DNA of 33,441 bases from Candidatus Competibacteraceae bacterium (lineage in GTDB: Bacteria; Pseudomonadota; Gammaproteobacteria; Competibacterales; Competibacteraceae). The notes beneath the pieces were generated by a model. It saw nothing but the letters and a program-made list of their open reading frames with translations. It had not been told where the DNA came from and did no database searches. The stretch lies in contig RXIW01000044.1 in NCBI GenBank assembly GCA_003989065.1, forward strand, positions 1 through 33,441, in the 5' to 3' direction. Shown in pieces: positions 1-7,538 of this stretch (positions are counted from its first letter, which is position 1; the number at the start of each line of letters is the position of its first letter). The position numbers and the translations under genes are program-made.

Positions 1-171
1 GCTTCCGATGCCTTCTTCCCGTTCCGGGACGGCCTCGATCTGGCCGCCGAATACGGCATCACCGCCGTCATCCAGCCCGGCGGCTCGATGCGCGACAATG
101 AGGTCATCGCCGCCGCCGATGAACATGGCATCGCCATGGTGTTCACCGGCATGCGGCATTTCCGGCACTAA
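1..171 (+). CDS. purH: PurH C-terminal end (partial)
   Basis: This is the last 56 residues of the bifunctional AICAR transformylase / IMP cyclohydrolase, which performs the final two steps of IMP synthesis in the cytoplasm. The reading frame is open from base 1. It shows the conserved PurH tail: FFPFRDG near the left edge, then [10 protein letters not shown], then the terminal block [14 protein letters not shown] before TAA at 169-171. The 5' part lies outside the window. In most gammaproteobacteria purD follows directly. Here the stop codon overlaps an AGGAG ribosome-binding site (171-175) that now serves an unrelated AT-rich gene instead of purD. Confidence 0.97.
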   Translation, partial: ASDAFFPFRDGLDLAAEYGITAVIQPGGSMRDNEVIAAADEHGIAMVFTGMRHFRH

Positions 172-179
172 GGAGATTC

Positions 180-1310
180 ATGATGCTCGACTCGCTCTTT
201 GTTCAAAACTTCCGACTGTTCAAGAAGCTTGAGATCGAACGATTGAGTCGGGTAAATCTTATCGTCGGTAAAAACAACTCAGGGAAGAGTTGTTTGTTGG
301 AAGCGATTCGTGTTTACCTCAGCGATGCTTCAGTGCGCGTATTGTTAGAATTGATTTCTCAGCGCAATGAATCATGGGAATTTGATATTCAAGATGAAGA
401 ACAAGATTTTTTTGATTATCAGATTCCCTTACGATATTTATTCCACGGTTACCATTTGCCTAGAGTGGACAACGAAGGAATAAGCATTGGTTTATTAAAA
501 AATAATAAACCACCCCTTAGTCTTCGAACCCGATTTTACCGATATTCTCAATCTGAAGAAGGTCCACGCATTAAGCTCATACCGCATGGAGAAATCATTA
601 GCATTGAAAATATCTTATATAATGAAGTCGCCTTAGAAGTATCTAAAGGCGAAACAATACGTCTACTCCCAATAGAGGACTTTAACAAGCCATCAAGAAT
701 GCGCAAAAGTCACCTTCTATCATACCCTATCGAAATCAAAGAAAACATTCAGAATGTACCAGCAGGAGGCATGAGTGAATCTCGAACTTCATTATTGTGG
801 GACAATATCAATTTAACCGATCTTGAAGATGAAGTTGTTGATTGCTTAAAATTAATAAACAACCATGTCAAAGGTGTCGCACTCGTTGGCAATGATAACC
901 ATCTTACCAAAGACAGAATTCCAATCATAAGGCTTGAAAAATCTTCAGAGCGTTTCCCACTTAAAAGCATGGGCGACGGCATGACTCATCTTTTTCACCT
1001 AATACTCGCGCTTGCTAATGCTAAGGATGGTACACTTTTGGTCGATGAATTCGAGAATGGATTACATTGGTCGGTACTACCAAAGGTATGGAATACAGTT
1101 TTCGCTTTAGCAGAAAGATTGAATGTTCAAATATTTGCCACTACCCATAGCCGAGATTGCATACAGGGGTTTAAGCAAGCCTGGGAGAAAAATGAATCAA
1201 TAGGTAGTTTCTATCGTCTTGACCCAGATCTAGAAAACGGCGCAAAGCCTACTTGCTATTCCCTCGAAACGCTTACCGATGCTTTAGATATGGACGTCGA
1301 GGTGCGCTGA
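180..1310 (+). CDS. AAA/ABC-type ATPase of an ATPase-TOPRIM pair (AAA_15/AAA_21-like)
   Basis: The 376-residue protein is a predicted cytoplasmic ATPase of the OLD/RecF-like ABC class. It begins with the typical short strand pattern and a Walker A motif GKNNSGKS (residues 30-37). The long middle part (about 45-255) is variable. An ABC-signature-like SMGDG lies at 263-267, Walker B TLLVDE at 285-290 and an ATTHS switch histidine block at 320-324. The start is ATG at 180, with a second ATG at 183. AGGAG at 171-175 is 4 or 7 bases away, so 183 may be the true start. Base composition and codon use are clearly AT-rich compared with purH and purD on either side, which indicates horizontal acquisition. 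The stop (TGA 1308-1310) abuts the GTG of the next gene, so the two are one unit. The domain plan resembles AriA of PARIS and other defence ATPases. A defence role is inference. Confidence 0.88.
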   Translation: MMLDSLFVQNFRLFKKLEIERLSRVNLIVGKNNSGKSCLLEAIRVYLSDASVRVLLELISQRNESWEFDIQDEEQDFFDYQIPLRYLFHGYHLPRVDNEGISIGLLKNNKPPLSLRTRFYRYSQSEEGPRIKLIPHGEIISIENILYNEVALEVSKGETIRLLPIEDFNKPSRMRKSHLLSYPIEIKENIQNVPAGGMSESRTSLLWDNINLTDLEDEVVDCLKLINNHVKGVALVGNDNHLTKDRIPIIRLEKSSERFPLKSMGDGMTHLFHLILALANAKDGTLLVDEFENGLHWSVLPKVWNTVFALAERLNVQIFATTHSRDCIQGFKQAWEKNESIGSFYRLDPDLENGAKPTCYSLETLTDALDMDVEVR

Positions 1311-1955
1311 GTGAGCCGTATAGACCATTGTCAACATCAAGGGAAGTCTGTTCTATTAGTGGAAGGCAGCGATGATTGCCATGTAATCTTAGCGCTATGC
1401 CAGCTTTTCAGCATACCCGAGAACTTTGGACTCTACCAATGTGGTGGTTATACTAATTTATTGAAACGCCTGAATGCTTTAATTTTGCAGGCAAATGGCC
1501 CGGAAATTATTGGCATCGTAGTTGATGCTGATTCGCAAGACATAATGAGCCGTTGGCAACAGATTAAGGAAAAACCAGAACTAAAATCATATCATTTCCC
1601 ACACATCCCCACACCAGAAGGCACTGTCATTACTGGAGAGAACAATAAGCCCAAGCTGGGGATTTGGTTGATGCCAGACAATAAAAACCCAGGAATGTTG
1701 GAAGATTTCTTGATTGATCTAGCGCCACAGGATGGAATAAAAGCGGCTAGAAACTGTGTTGCCAATGCACAGAATCAAGAATTAACCTCCTTTAAGGAAC
1801 CTCATCTCAGCAAAGCTGTGATTCACACTTATTTGGCGTGGCAAGATGAGCCAGGCAAGCCATTAGGCCAAGCCGTGACGGCCCAAGTGCTACAACCCAG
1901 TACACAAACCGCCAAGGCTTTTATCGATTGGCTAAAGAGACTATTCAATCCATGA
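1311..1955 (+). CDS. DUF3226-type TOPRIM-like protein, partner of the ATPase
   Basis: The 214-residue soluble protein has a TOPRIM-like core. An acidic motif LLVEGSDD contains Glu18. A GG turn lies at about residues 45-46. A strand ending in VVDADS carries Asp72 and Asp74, and a later LEDF has Glu131. This pattern (glutamate, then DxD, then a downstream acidic residue) is what DUF3226 and DUF4435 proteins show. In OLD nucleases and in AriB of PARIS, the TOPRIM domain is the effector nuclease. Translation starts at GTG 1311, directly after the ATPase stop, with GAGG at 1299-1302 eight bases upstream. Its TGA (1953-1955) overlaps the purD ATG as ATGA. It is AT-rich like its partner. Nuclease activity and an anti-phage role are inferred from architecture; family assignment is by eye. 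Confidence 0.82.
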   Translation: MSRIDHCQHQGKSVLLVEGSDDCHVILALCQLFSIPENFGLYQCGGYTNLLKRLNALILQANGPEIIGIVVDADSQDIMSRWQQIKEKPELKSYHFPHIPTPEGTVITGENNKPKLGIWLMPDNKNPGMLEDFLIDLAPQDGIKAARNCVANAQNQELTSFKEPHLSKAVIHTYLAWQDEPGKPLGQAVTAQVLQPSTQTAKAFIDWLKRLFNP

Positions 1956-3250
1956 ACATCCTCATCATCGGCGGCGGCGGCCGCGAACACGCCCTGGCCT
2001 GGAAGGCCGCGCAATCCAGCCGGGTCAGCAACGTGTACGTCGCGCCCGGCAACGCCGGCACGGCCCGCGAGCCCAAGGTCACCAACATCGCCATCACCGC
2101 CGATGATCCACCGGATCTGCTCAAGTTCGCCCTCGGTCACCACATCGATCTGACCATCGTCGGCCCGGAAGTGCCGCTGGTGCTGGGCATCACCGACCTG
2201 TTCGCCAACGCTGGTCTGCGCTGTTTCGGCCCCAGCAAAGCGGCGGCGCAACTGGAGGGCTCCAAGGCGTTCGCCAAGGATTTTCTGGCCCGCCACCACA
2301 TCCCGACCGCCCGCTATCAGAGCTTCATCGACCCAGATGCAGCCGAAACCTATATCCGCGCGATGGGCGCGCCGGTCGTGGTCAAGGCCGACGGTCTGGC
2401 AGCCGGCAAGGGCGTCATCCTGGCGCAGAGCGTGGACGAAGCCATCGCCGCCGCGCGCGGCATGTTGAGCGGCGCGGATTTCGGGGCTGCCGGACACCGG
2501 GTGGTGGTGGAGGAATTCCTGTGCGGCGAGGAAGCCAGCTTCATCGTCATGACCGACGGCGAACACATCCTGCCGTTCGCCTCCTCCCAGGATCACAAGG
2601 CCCGCGACAATGGCGACCGTGGTCCCAACACCGGCGGCATGGGAGCCTATTCGCCAGCGCCGGTGGTGACGCCGGAACTGCACGACCGGGTCATGGCCGA
2701 GGTCATCGAACCGACAGTGCGCGGCCTGGCGGCGGAAGGCTGTCGCTATGTCGGTTTCCTGTACGCCGGGTTGATGATCACCGCCGACGGCCCCAAGGTG
2801 CTGGAATACAACTGCCGGCTGGGCGATCCGGAAACCCAGCCGTTGCTGATGCGTTTGCGCTCCGATCTGGTGGAGTTGTGCAAAGGGGCGCTGGACGGCT
2901 GCCTGGACCAGATTCCTATCGACTGGGACCCGCGTCCTGCGCTGGGCGTGGTCATGGTGGCCGGCGGCTATCCCGGTCGCTACCGTCAGGGCGATATCAT
3001 TCAGGGCCTGCCTGCCCACGACGACGAACTGGGCGACGAGGTCAAGCTATTTCACGCCGGAACCGCCGAAGCGAAGGATGGCCATGTCGTCACCCACGGC
3101 GGGCGCGTCCTGTGCGCCACCGCGCTCGGCAGTACGGTCGCCGAGGCGCAAAACCTGGCCTATAACTTGGTCAAACGGGTGCACTGGGACGGAGTCCATT
3201 ATCGAACCGATATCGGCTATCGAGCCATCGCCCGGGAGCGTGGCACCTAA
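1952..3250 (+). CDS. purD: Phosphoribosylamine--glycine ligase (GAR synthetase)
   Basis: The 432-residue cytoplasmic enzyme joins phosphoribosylamine and glycine with ATP, the second step of purine synthesis. The N-terminal nucleotide-fold motif GGGGREH is at residues 7-13. An ATP-grasp domain follows with VVVKADGLAAGKGV, GGMGAYSP and the metal/substrate block EYNCRLGDPE. Length fits the family (about 430). The start at 1952 is set by MNILIIGGGG; an in-frame upstream extension to 1928 lies in the preceding gene and is not part of PurD. There is no good ribosome-binding site: only AAGAGA (about 1934-1939) precedes the ATG, and the start overlaps the upstream stop as ATGA. This makes translational coupling to the TOPRIM gene likely. 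Composition returns to the high GC of the host here. Confidence 0.97.
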   Translation: MNILIIGGGGREHALAWKAAQSSRVSNVYVAPGNAGTAREPKVTNIAITADDPPDLLKFALGHHIDLTIVGPEVPLVLGITDLFANAGLRCFGPSKAAAQLEGSKAFAKDFLARHHIPTARYQSFIDPDAAETYIRAMGAPVVVKADGLAAGKGVILAQSVDEAIAAARGMLSGADFGAAGHRVVVEEFLCGEEASFIVMTDGEHILPFASSQDHKARDNGDRGPNTGGMGAYSPAPVVTPELHDRVMAEVIEPTVRGLAAEGCRYVGFLYAGLMITADGPKVLEYNCRLGDPETQPLLMRLRSDLVELCKGALDGCLDQIPIDWDPRPALGVVMVAGGYPGRYRQGDIIQGLPAHDDELGDEVKLFHAGTAEAKDGHVVTHGGRVLCATALGSTVAEAQNLAYNLVKRVHWDGVHYRTDIGYRAIARERGT

Positions 3251-3310
3251 GAGGACCGTTGTTTGTCGGACACGCCTTCCAACCGAAAACGACCACCGTG
3301 GAGAACTCTC

Positions 3311-5488
3311 ATGGCGCAGCGCATTTCCGCCATTCTCGCCTGGCCTGGCCTGTTGCGGCTGGTTGGCGTCTCGGTACTGACGCTGGGTCTGCAGCTCAAC
3401 GGCTACGGCGCGGATGAATCGCTCCTCGACTATGCCGCAACCATTGCCGACGGCCGCGCCGCCGTGCGGCAGGCGATGACCGATACCCATACCCCGTCGG
3501 CCTCAGTGGCGTTGATCGACGGCGAGCGCATCGTCTGGAGCGAAACCTTCGGTTACATCGACCAGGCAACGCAGACCGCACCCGGCCCAACCACGATGTT
3601 CGGCATCGGTTCGGTCAGCAAGGTGTTCGCGGCGATGGCGGTCATGAAACTGGTCGATCAGGGCAAGATCGACCTCGATACCCCGCTTGTGCACTATCTG
3701 CCGGATTTCCGCATGGCCGTGCCGGAATACTCGCAAATCACTGTCCGCATGCTGCTCGATCATTCGGCCGGCTTCAGCGGCGCCGACTATCGCAACGCCT
3801 TCACCACCGCGCCGATCCTCGACTATGCGGCGCAGGTGCAACGCTCGCTGGCGACCCAGCGACTCAAACACCTGCCGGGTGAAATGGCGATCTATTGCAA
3901 CGACTGCCTCACCATGGTCGAGCCGCTGGTCGCCGCAGTATCAGGTCGTTCCTATCCCCAGTTCGTAGCCGACGAGATCCTGACTCCCCTGGCCATGACC
4001 CACAGTCGTTTTGCGCTGGAACCGTTCGCGGCCGGGTCCTTCGCGCCGGGCTACAGCGGAGACCGGGCCGATCCGCAGGAATTCACCAACGGTTACGCCA
4101 CCGGCGGGCTCTATTCGACCCCCAGCGACATGGCCCACCTGGCCATGATGTTCTTCAACGGCGGCCGCTATGGCGATGTCCAGGTTCTGTCGGAAGCCTC
4201 GGTGGCCGAGATGGGCCACGATCAGACCCTGGATCTGCGCTTCAATCCCATTCCCACCCTGCGCTGGGGCTTGGGCTGGGACGGCGTGGCGCAATCGGGT
4301 TTGGCCGCCGTGGGGGTGATCGCCTGGCACAAGAACGGCGGAACCCTGACCTACGGCTCCGAATTCTTCGTAGCACCGACGGAAAAGCTGGCGATCATGA
4401 TTACCGGCGCTTCGGTGAAGTTCAGCGTGGGGCCATTGGCCGAGCGGATCATGCTGCACGCCCTGGCCGAACGTGGCCGCATTCCGGCCGTCCCCACTCC
4501 CCTGCCCGACACGCCGCAACCCGAACAGCCGGCTACCGCCGCCGATCTGGCGGCCATCGTCGGCGATTACGCCCAATCGGAAACCTTGCTGCGAATCGAG
4601 AGCGCGCCGGATCGAACCTTGACAGTTTCCACCCTCCACGATGGCGCCTGGACCGAAATCGCCAGTGGGCTAAAGCGGCGCAGTGACGGCAGTTTTTCCA
4701 GCGATGCCGCACCGACCGTAGCCTACTGGGCGTTCGAGGGCCAAGGCCGACGCTACCTGGCCGCCCGCCGACCAGGCGGATTTGGGCATTACCTGACGGC
4801 GATCCCCTTCGGCCAGCGGGTCGAACCAGCATCGGCCGCTGCCGCCTGGCAAGGGCTGGTAGGCCAGCGTCATCGATCGACCACGTCCTCCGCTGGCGAG
4901 GAATGGGCAGCGCCGCTGTCGCCGGCCTGGCAAGCGCGCGTCGGTCGACGCTGGCTGGCGGTCAACGAAGACGCCAGTTCCATTCCATTGGTGCAAGGAA
5001 CGCCGCCGCAATTCAGCCTGGACGCGATCGATGGCCTGCCCGGTTATCTGCTCGCCTCGGCCATCTCCACCACCTCGCAAATCGTCAATCCAACCGGCAA
5101 CGACAGTCTGGCGCGGATGTTTCTCAAGGTTCCAGTGAATTTTGGCCGGGATCTGAGTGACGTGGTCATCGAAACTCGCGACGGCGAGGAGTGGGTACGT
5201 TACGGCAGCACCCTGTTTCGTCCCAGGGCCAGCACACCGCTACTCCCCACGGGGGCCAGCACGATCGTCATCGGCAACGACGGTTTCGCCGAGTGGCGGC
5301 GCTTGCCAACGGGGGGCACGGTGACCATCACCGGTGCCAGCGCCTGGAAACTGTACGATGCCGATCTCAAGCTATTGGCGTCCGGCGCGGGCGACAACAG
5401 CGCCGGTGTCGCTCCGGCCGGCGCTTATCTTCTGATATACGGCGCGCCGCATAGCGCGATCGCGTTGACCCTGGCGACTCCTGGCTAA
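3311..5488 (+). CDS. Exported serine hydrolase, class C beta-lactamase-like, with long C-terminal region
   Basis: The 725-residue predicted exported protein has a hydrophobic signal segment (about residues 5-32) and a possible cleavage after GYGA. The N-terminal half is a PF00144 serine hydrolase. The catalytic SxxK is SVSK (101-104), the YxN motif is YCN (195-197), and HKNGG from His340 stands where the KTG/HxG box falls. Such enzymes act on peptides, D-amino-acid substrates or esters; the substrate here is unknown. Residues from about 400 to 725 are an extension I cannot assign. Much of it looks beta-rich, and some family members carry a lipocalin-like tail. I chose ATG 3311 because GGAG (3300-3303) stands seven bases upstream and the signal peptide follows at once. 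A TTG at 3263 with GAGGA at 3251 is an alternative start. It follows purD by 60 bases and could be read with it. Confidence 0.85.
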   Translation: MAQRISAILAWPGLLRLVGVSVLTLGLQLNGYGADESLLDYAATIADGRAAVRQAMTDTHTPSASVALIDGERIVWSETFGYIDQATQTAPGPTTMFGIGSVSKVFAAMAVMKLVDQGKIDLDTPLVHYLPDFRMAVPEYSQITVRMLLDHSAGFSGADYRNAFTTAPILDYAAQVQRSLATQRLKHLPGEMAIYCNDCLTMVEPLVAAVSGRSYPQFVADEILTPLAMTHSRFALEPFAAGSFAPGYSGDRADPQEFTNGYATGGLYSTPSDMAHLAMMFFNGGRYGDVQVLSEASVAEMGHDQTLDLRFNPIPTLRWGLGWDGVAQSGLAAVGVIAWHKNGGTLTYGSEFFVAPTEKLAIMITGASVKFSVGPLAERIMLHALAERGRIPAVPTPLPDTPQPEQPATAADLAAIVGDYAQSETLLRIESAPDRTLTVSTLHDGAWTEIASGLKRRSDGSFSSDAAPTVAYWAFEGQGRRYLAARRPGGFGHYLTAIPFGQRVEPASAAAAWQGLVGQRHRSTTSSAGEEWAAPLSPAWQARVGRRWLAVNEDASSIPLVQGTPPQFSLDAIDGLPGYLLASAISTTSQIVNPTGNDSLARMFLKVPVNFGRDLSDVVIETRDGEEWVRYGSTLFRPRASTPLLPTGASTIVIGNDGFAEWRRLPTGGTVTITGASAWKLYDADLKLLASGAGDNSAGVAPAGAYLLIYGAPHSAIALTLATPG

Positions 5489-5536
5489 CCCGCGCGCCCT
5501 CGACCTCACCCAAGCCTTGGTGGAACATTTTTCTCC

Positions 5537-6565
5537 ATGTCTACTCCTGCATCCAACTCATCCCAACCGCTGGAGCTGGTCTGTCCGGCCGGCAATCTGC
5601 CATCGCTGAAGACCGCGATCGAGCACGGTGCCGATTCGGTCTACATCGGCTTCCGCGACGACACCAACGCCCGCCATTTTCCGGGCTTGAACTTCGACAC
5701 CAAGACCGCAGCGCAAGGCGTGCAATATGCCCACGCCAAGGGCCGACGGGTGTTCGTCGCCCTGAACACCTTTCCGCAACCGGCCGGCTGGGAACGCTGG
5801 CAACGGGCGGTGGATCAGGCGGTGGAACTGGGCGTGGATGCGGTGATCGCCGCCGACATCAGCGTGCTGGATTACGCCAGCCAGCGACATCCCCAACTGC
5901 CGCTGCATCTGTCGGTGCAGGGTTCCGCCACCAACTACGAAGCCATTCGCTTCTACCACGAGCGTTTCGGCATCCGCCGGGTGGTGCTGCCACGGGTGCT
6001 GTCCCTGCCGCAAGTCAAACACGTGTTGGACCATAGCCCGGTCGGCATCGAAGTCTTCGGCTTCGGCGGCCTGTGCATCATGGTCGAAGGCCGCTGCCTG
6101 CTGTCGTCCTACGTCACCGGCGAGTCGCCCAATATGTGCGGGGTCTGCTCGCCGGCCAAGGCGGTGCGCTGGGAAGAAACGGCCAATGGCCTGGAAACCC
6201 GCTTGGGCGGCTTGTTGATCGATCGCTATGGACCGGGCGAACCGGCCGGCTATCCGACCCTGTGCAAGGGCCGCTTCACCGTCGCCGGGCAGACCTCCTA
6301 TGCCATCGAAGAGCCGACCAGCCTCAACACCTTGGCGCTACTACCGGACTTGCAGCAAATGGGCATCGCTGCGATCAAGATCGAAGGTCGCCAGCGCAGT
6401 CCGGCTTACGTGACCCAGGTCACTAAAGTTTGGCGCGCGGCTATCGACGCCTGCCGCCGTAATCCGGCCACTTATGCCCCGAAACCGGAATGGCTGCGGG
6501 AATTGGGCAAGGTGTCGGAAGGCCAGCAAACCACGCTGGGCGCTTATCATCGCACCTGGCAATGA
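5537..6565 (+). CDS. ubiU: UbiU, O2-independent ubiquinone hydroxylation protein (U32 family)
   Basis: The 342-residue peptidase-U32-family protein was formerly annotated YhbU. With UbiV it forms a 4Fe-4S complex needed for the hydroxylation steps of ubiquinone synthesis without oxygen. The N-terminal LELVCPAGN and DSVYIGFR blocks are typical. Four cluster-ligand positions are filled: Cys180 in GGLCIMVEGRC, Cys187, Cys201 or Cys204 in NMCGVC, and Cys243 in TLCKGRF. The family motif KIEGRQRSP follows. Start ATG 5537 has only a weak GGTGGAA upstream. ubiV begins 16 bases after the stop, so the two are co-translated. It is not a protease in the classical sense. YegQ/RlhA-type U32 proteins are the main alternative, but pairing with ubiV and convergence with ubiT settle it. 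Confidence 0.93.
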   Translation: MSTPASNSSQPLELVCPAGNLPSLKTAIEHGADSVYIGFRDDTNARHFPGLNFDTKTAAQGVQYAHAKGRRVFVALNTFPQPAGWERWQRAVDQAVELGVDAVIAADISVLDYASQRHPQLPLHLSVQGSATNYEAIRFYHERFGIRRVVLPRVLSLPQVKHVLDHSPVGIEVFGFGGLCIMVEGRCLLSSYVTGESPNMCGVCSPAKAVRWEETANGLETRLGGLLIDRYGPGEPAGYPTLCKGRFTVAGQTSYAIEEPTSLNTLALLPDLQQMGIAAIKIEGRQRSPAYVTQVTKVWRAAIDACRRNPATYAPKPEWLRELGKVSEGQQTTLGAYHRTWQ

Positions 6566-6581
6566 CCGAGAGAACTGCAAC

Positions 6582-7496
6582 ATGACGGAATCGATTCCGA
6601 AACTCGCTCTGGGACCGGTACTGTACTACTGGACGAAAGAAACTCTGCTGGCGTTCTATGAGCGGATGAGCGCTACAGCGGTCGACATCATCTATCTGGG
6701 TGAGACGGTCTGCTCCAAGCGTCGCGCCTTGCATTTCGAAGAATGGCTGGAACTGGCCGAACGGTTGCAGGCTGCCGGCAAGGAAGTGGTGCTATCCACC
6801 CTGGCGCTGCTGGAGGCCGAATCGGAGATCAAGAGCTTGCGCCGTCTGTGCGAAAACGATCGCTTTACCGTGGAAGCCAACGACATGGGCGCGGTGCGCC
6901 TACTGTCCGAACGGAACGTGCCGTTCGTGCTGGGGACCGGTATCAATGTCTACAGCAACCGCACCTTGAGCTTTCTGGTTGGGCTGAACGCCAAACGCTG
7001 GGTGATGCCGGTGGAGCTGTCGCGGCACACCCTGGCCTCGATTCAGGCTCAGCGCCCCGCCGATGTGGAAACCGAGGTGTTCGCCTATGGCCGCTTGCCG
7101 CTGGCCTACTCCGCCCGCTGTTTCACCGCCCGCCACCACAACCTGCCCAAGGACGACTGCCAGTTTCGCTGCCTCCAGTATCCGGAAGGCTTGCCGTTGA
7201 GCACCCGCGAAGGACAGACTTTCCTGGCGATCAATGGCATCCAGACCCAATCGGCCCAGACCTACAACCTGCTGTCGGAGTTGGCGGAATTGCGGGAATT
7301 GCAGGTCGACGTGCTACGCATCAGCCCCCAGGCCGAAGGCACCGATACGGTGGTCGAAGCCTTCGCCGCCTGCCTGCACGGAGAACGCGATCCGGTCAAA
7401 GCCGCCCAAACGATCAATGCCACCTTGCCCTACGGCAGCTGCGATGGCTATTGGCGGGGACAACCGGGATTGCAGGAGATGATGGAGGTGGCGTGA
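6582..7496 (+). CDS. ubiV: UbiV, O2-independent ubiquinone hydroxylation protein (U32 family)
   Basis: The 304-residue partner of UbiU was formerly YhbV. Cys44 (GETVCSKRR) and the trio Cys180, Cys193 and Cys197 (ARCFTARHHN then DDCQFRC) correspond to the four 4Fe-4S ligands known in the E. coli protein. The start is ATG 6582, whose translation MTESIPKLALGP matches the family N-terminus; the reading frame stays open further upstream inside ubiU, but that part is not UbiV. A GAGAG precedes the start. The stop at 7494-7496 is followed after 42 bases by the molybdopterin oxidoreductase gene on the same strand, so the three genes probably form one transcript. The cell would use this system under anoxic, for example denitrifying, conditions. 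Confidence 0.93.
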   Translation: MTESIPKLALGPVLYYWTKETLLAFYERMSATAVDIIYLGETVCSKRRALHFEEWLELAERLQAAGKEVVLSTLALLEAESEIKSLRRLCENDRFTVEANDMGAVRLLSERNVPFVLGTGINVYSNRTLSFLVGLNAKRWVMPVELSRHTLASIQAQRPADVETEVFAYGRLPLAYSARCFTARHHNLPKDDCQFRCLQYPEGLPLSTREGQTFLAINGIQTQSAQTYNLLSELAELRELQVDVLRISPQAEGTDTVVEAFAACLHGERDPVKAAQTINATLPYGSCDGYWRGQPGLQEMMEVA

Positions 7497-7538
7497 CGCT
7501 GCGCCGATCCAACGACGCCAAACGGGAGGACGAAGGCC

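Noticed and set aside
180-1955. Cassette as a toxin-antitoxin pair or a restriction-modification system
   Set aside because: No methyltransferase, no small antitoxin-like DNA-binding protein and no specificity subunit are present; the motifs fit an ATPase plus TOPRIM pair better.
3263-3310. TTG 3263 start for the serine hydrolase
   Set aside because: It has GAGGA at good spacing, but it would put 16 mostly polar residues before the signal peptide; ATG 3311 also has GGAG at good spacing and begins the signal peptide directly. Kept as an alternative only.
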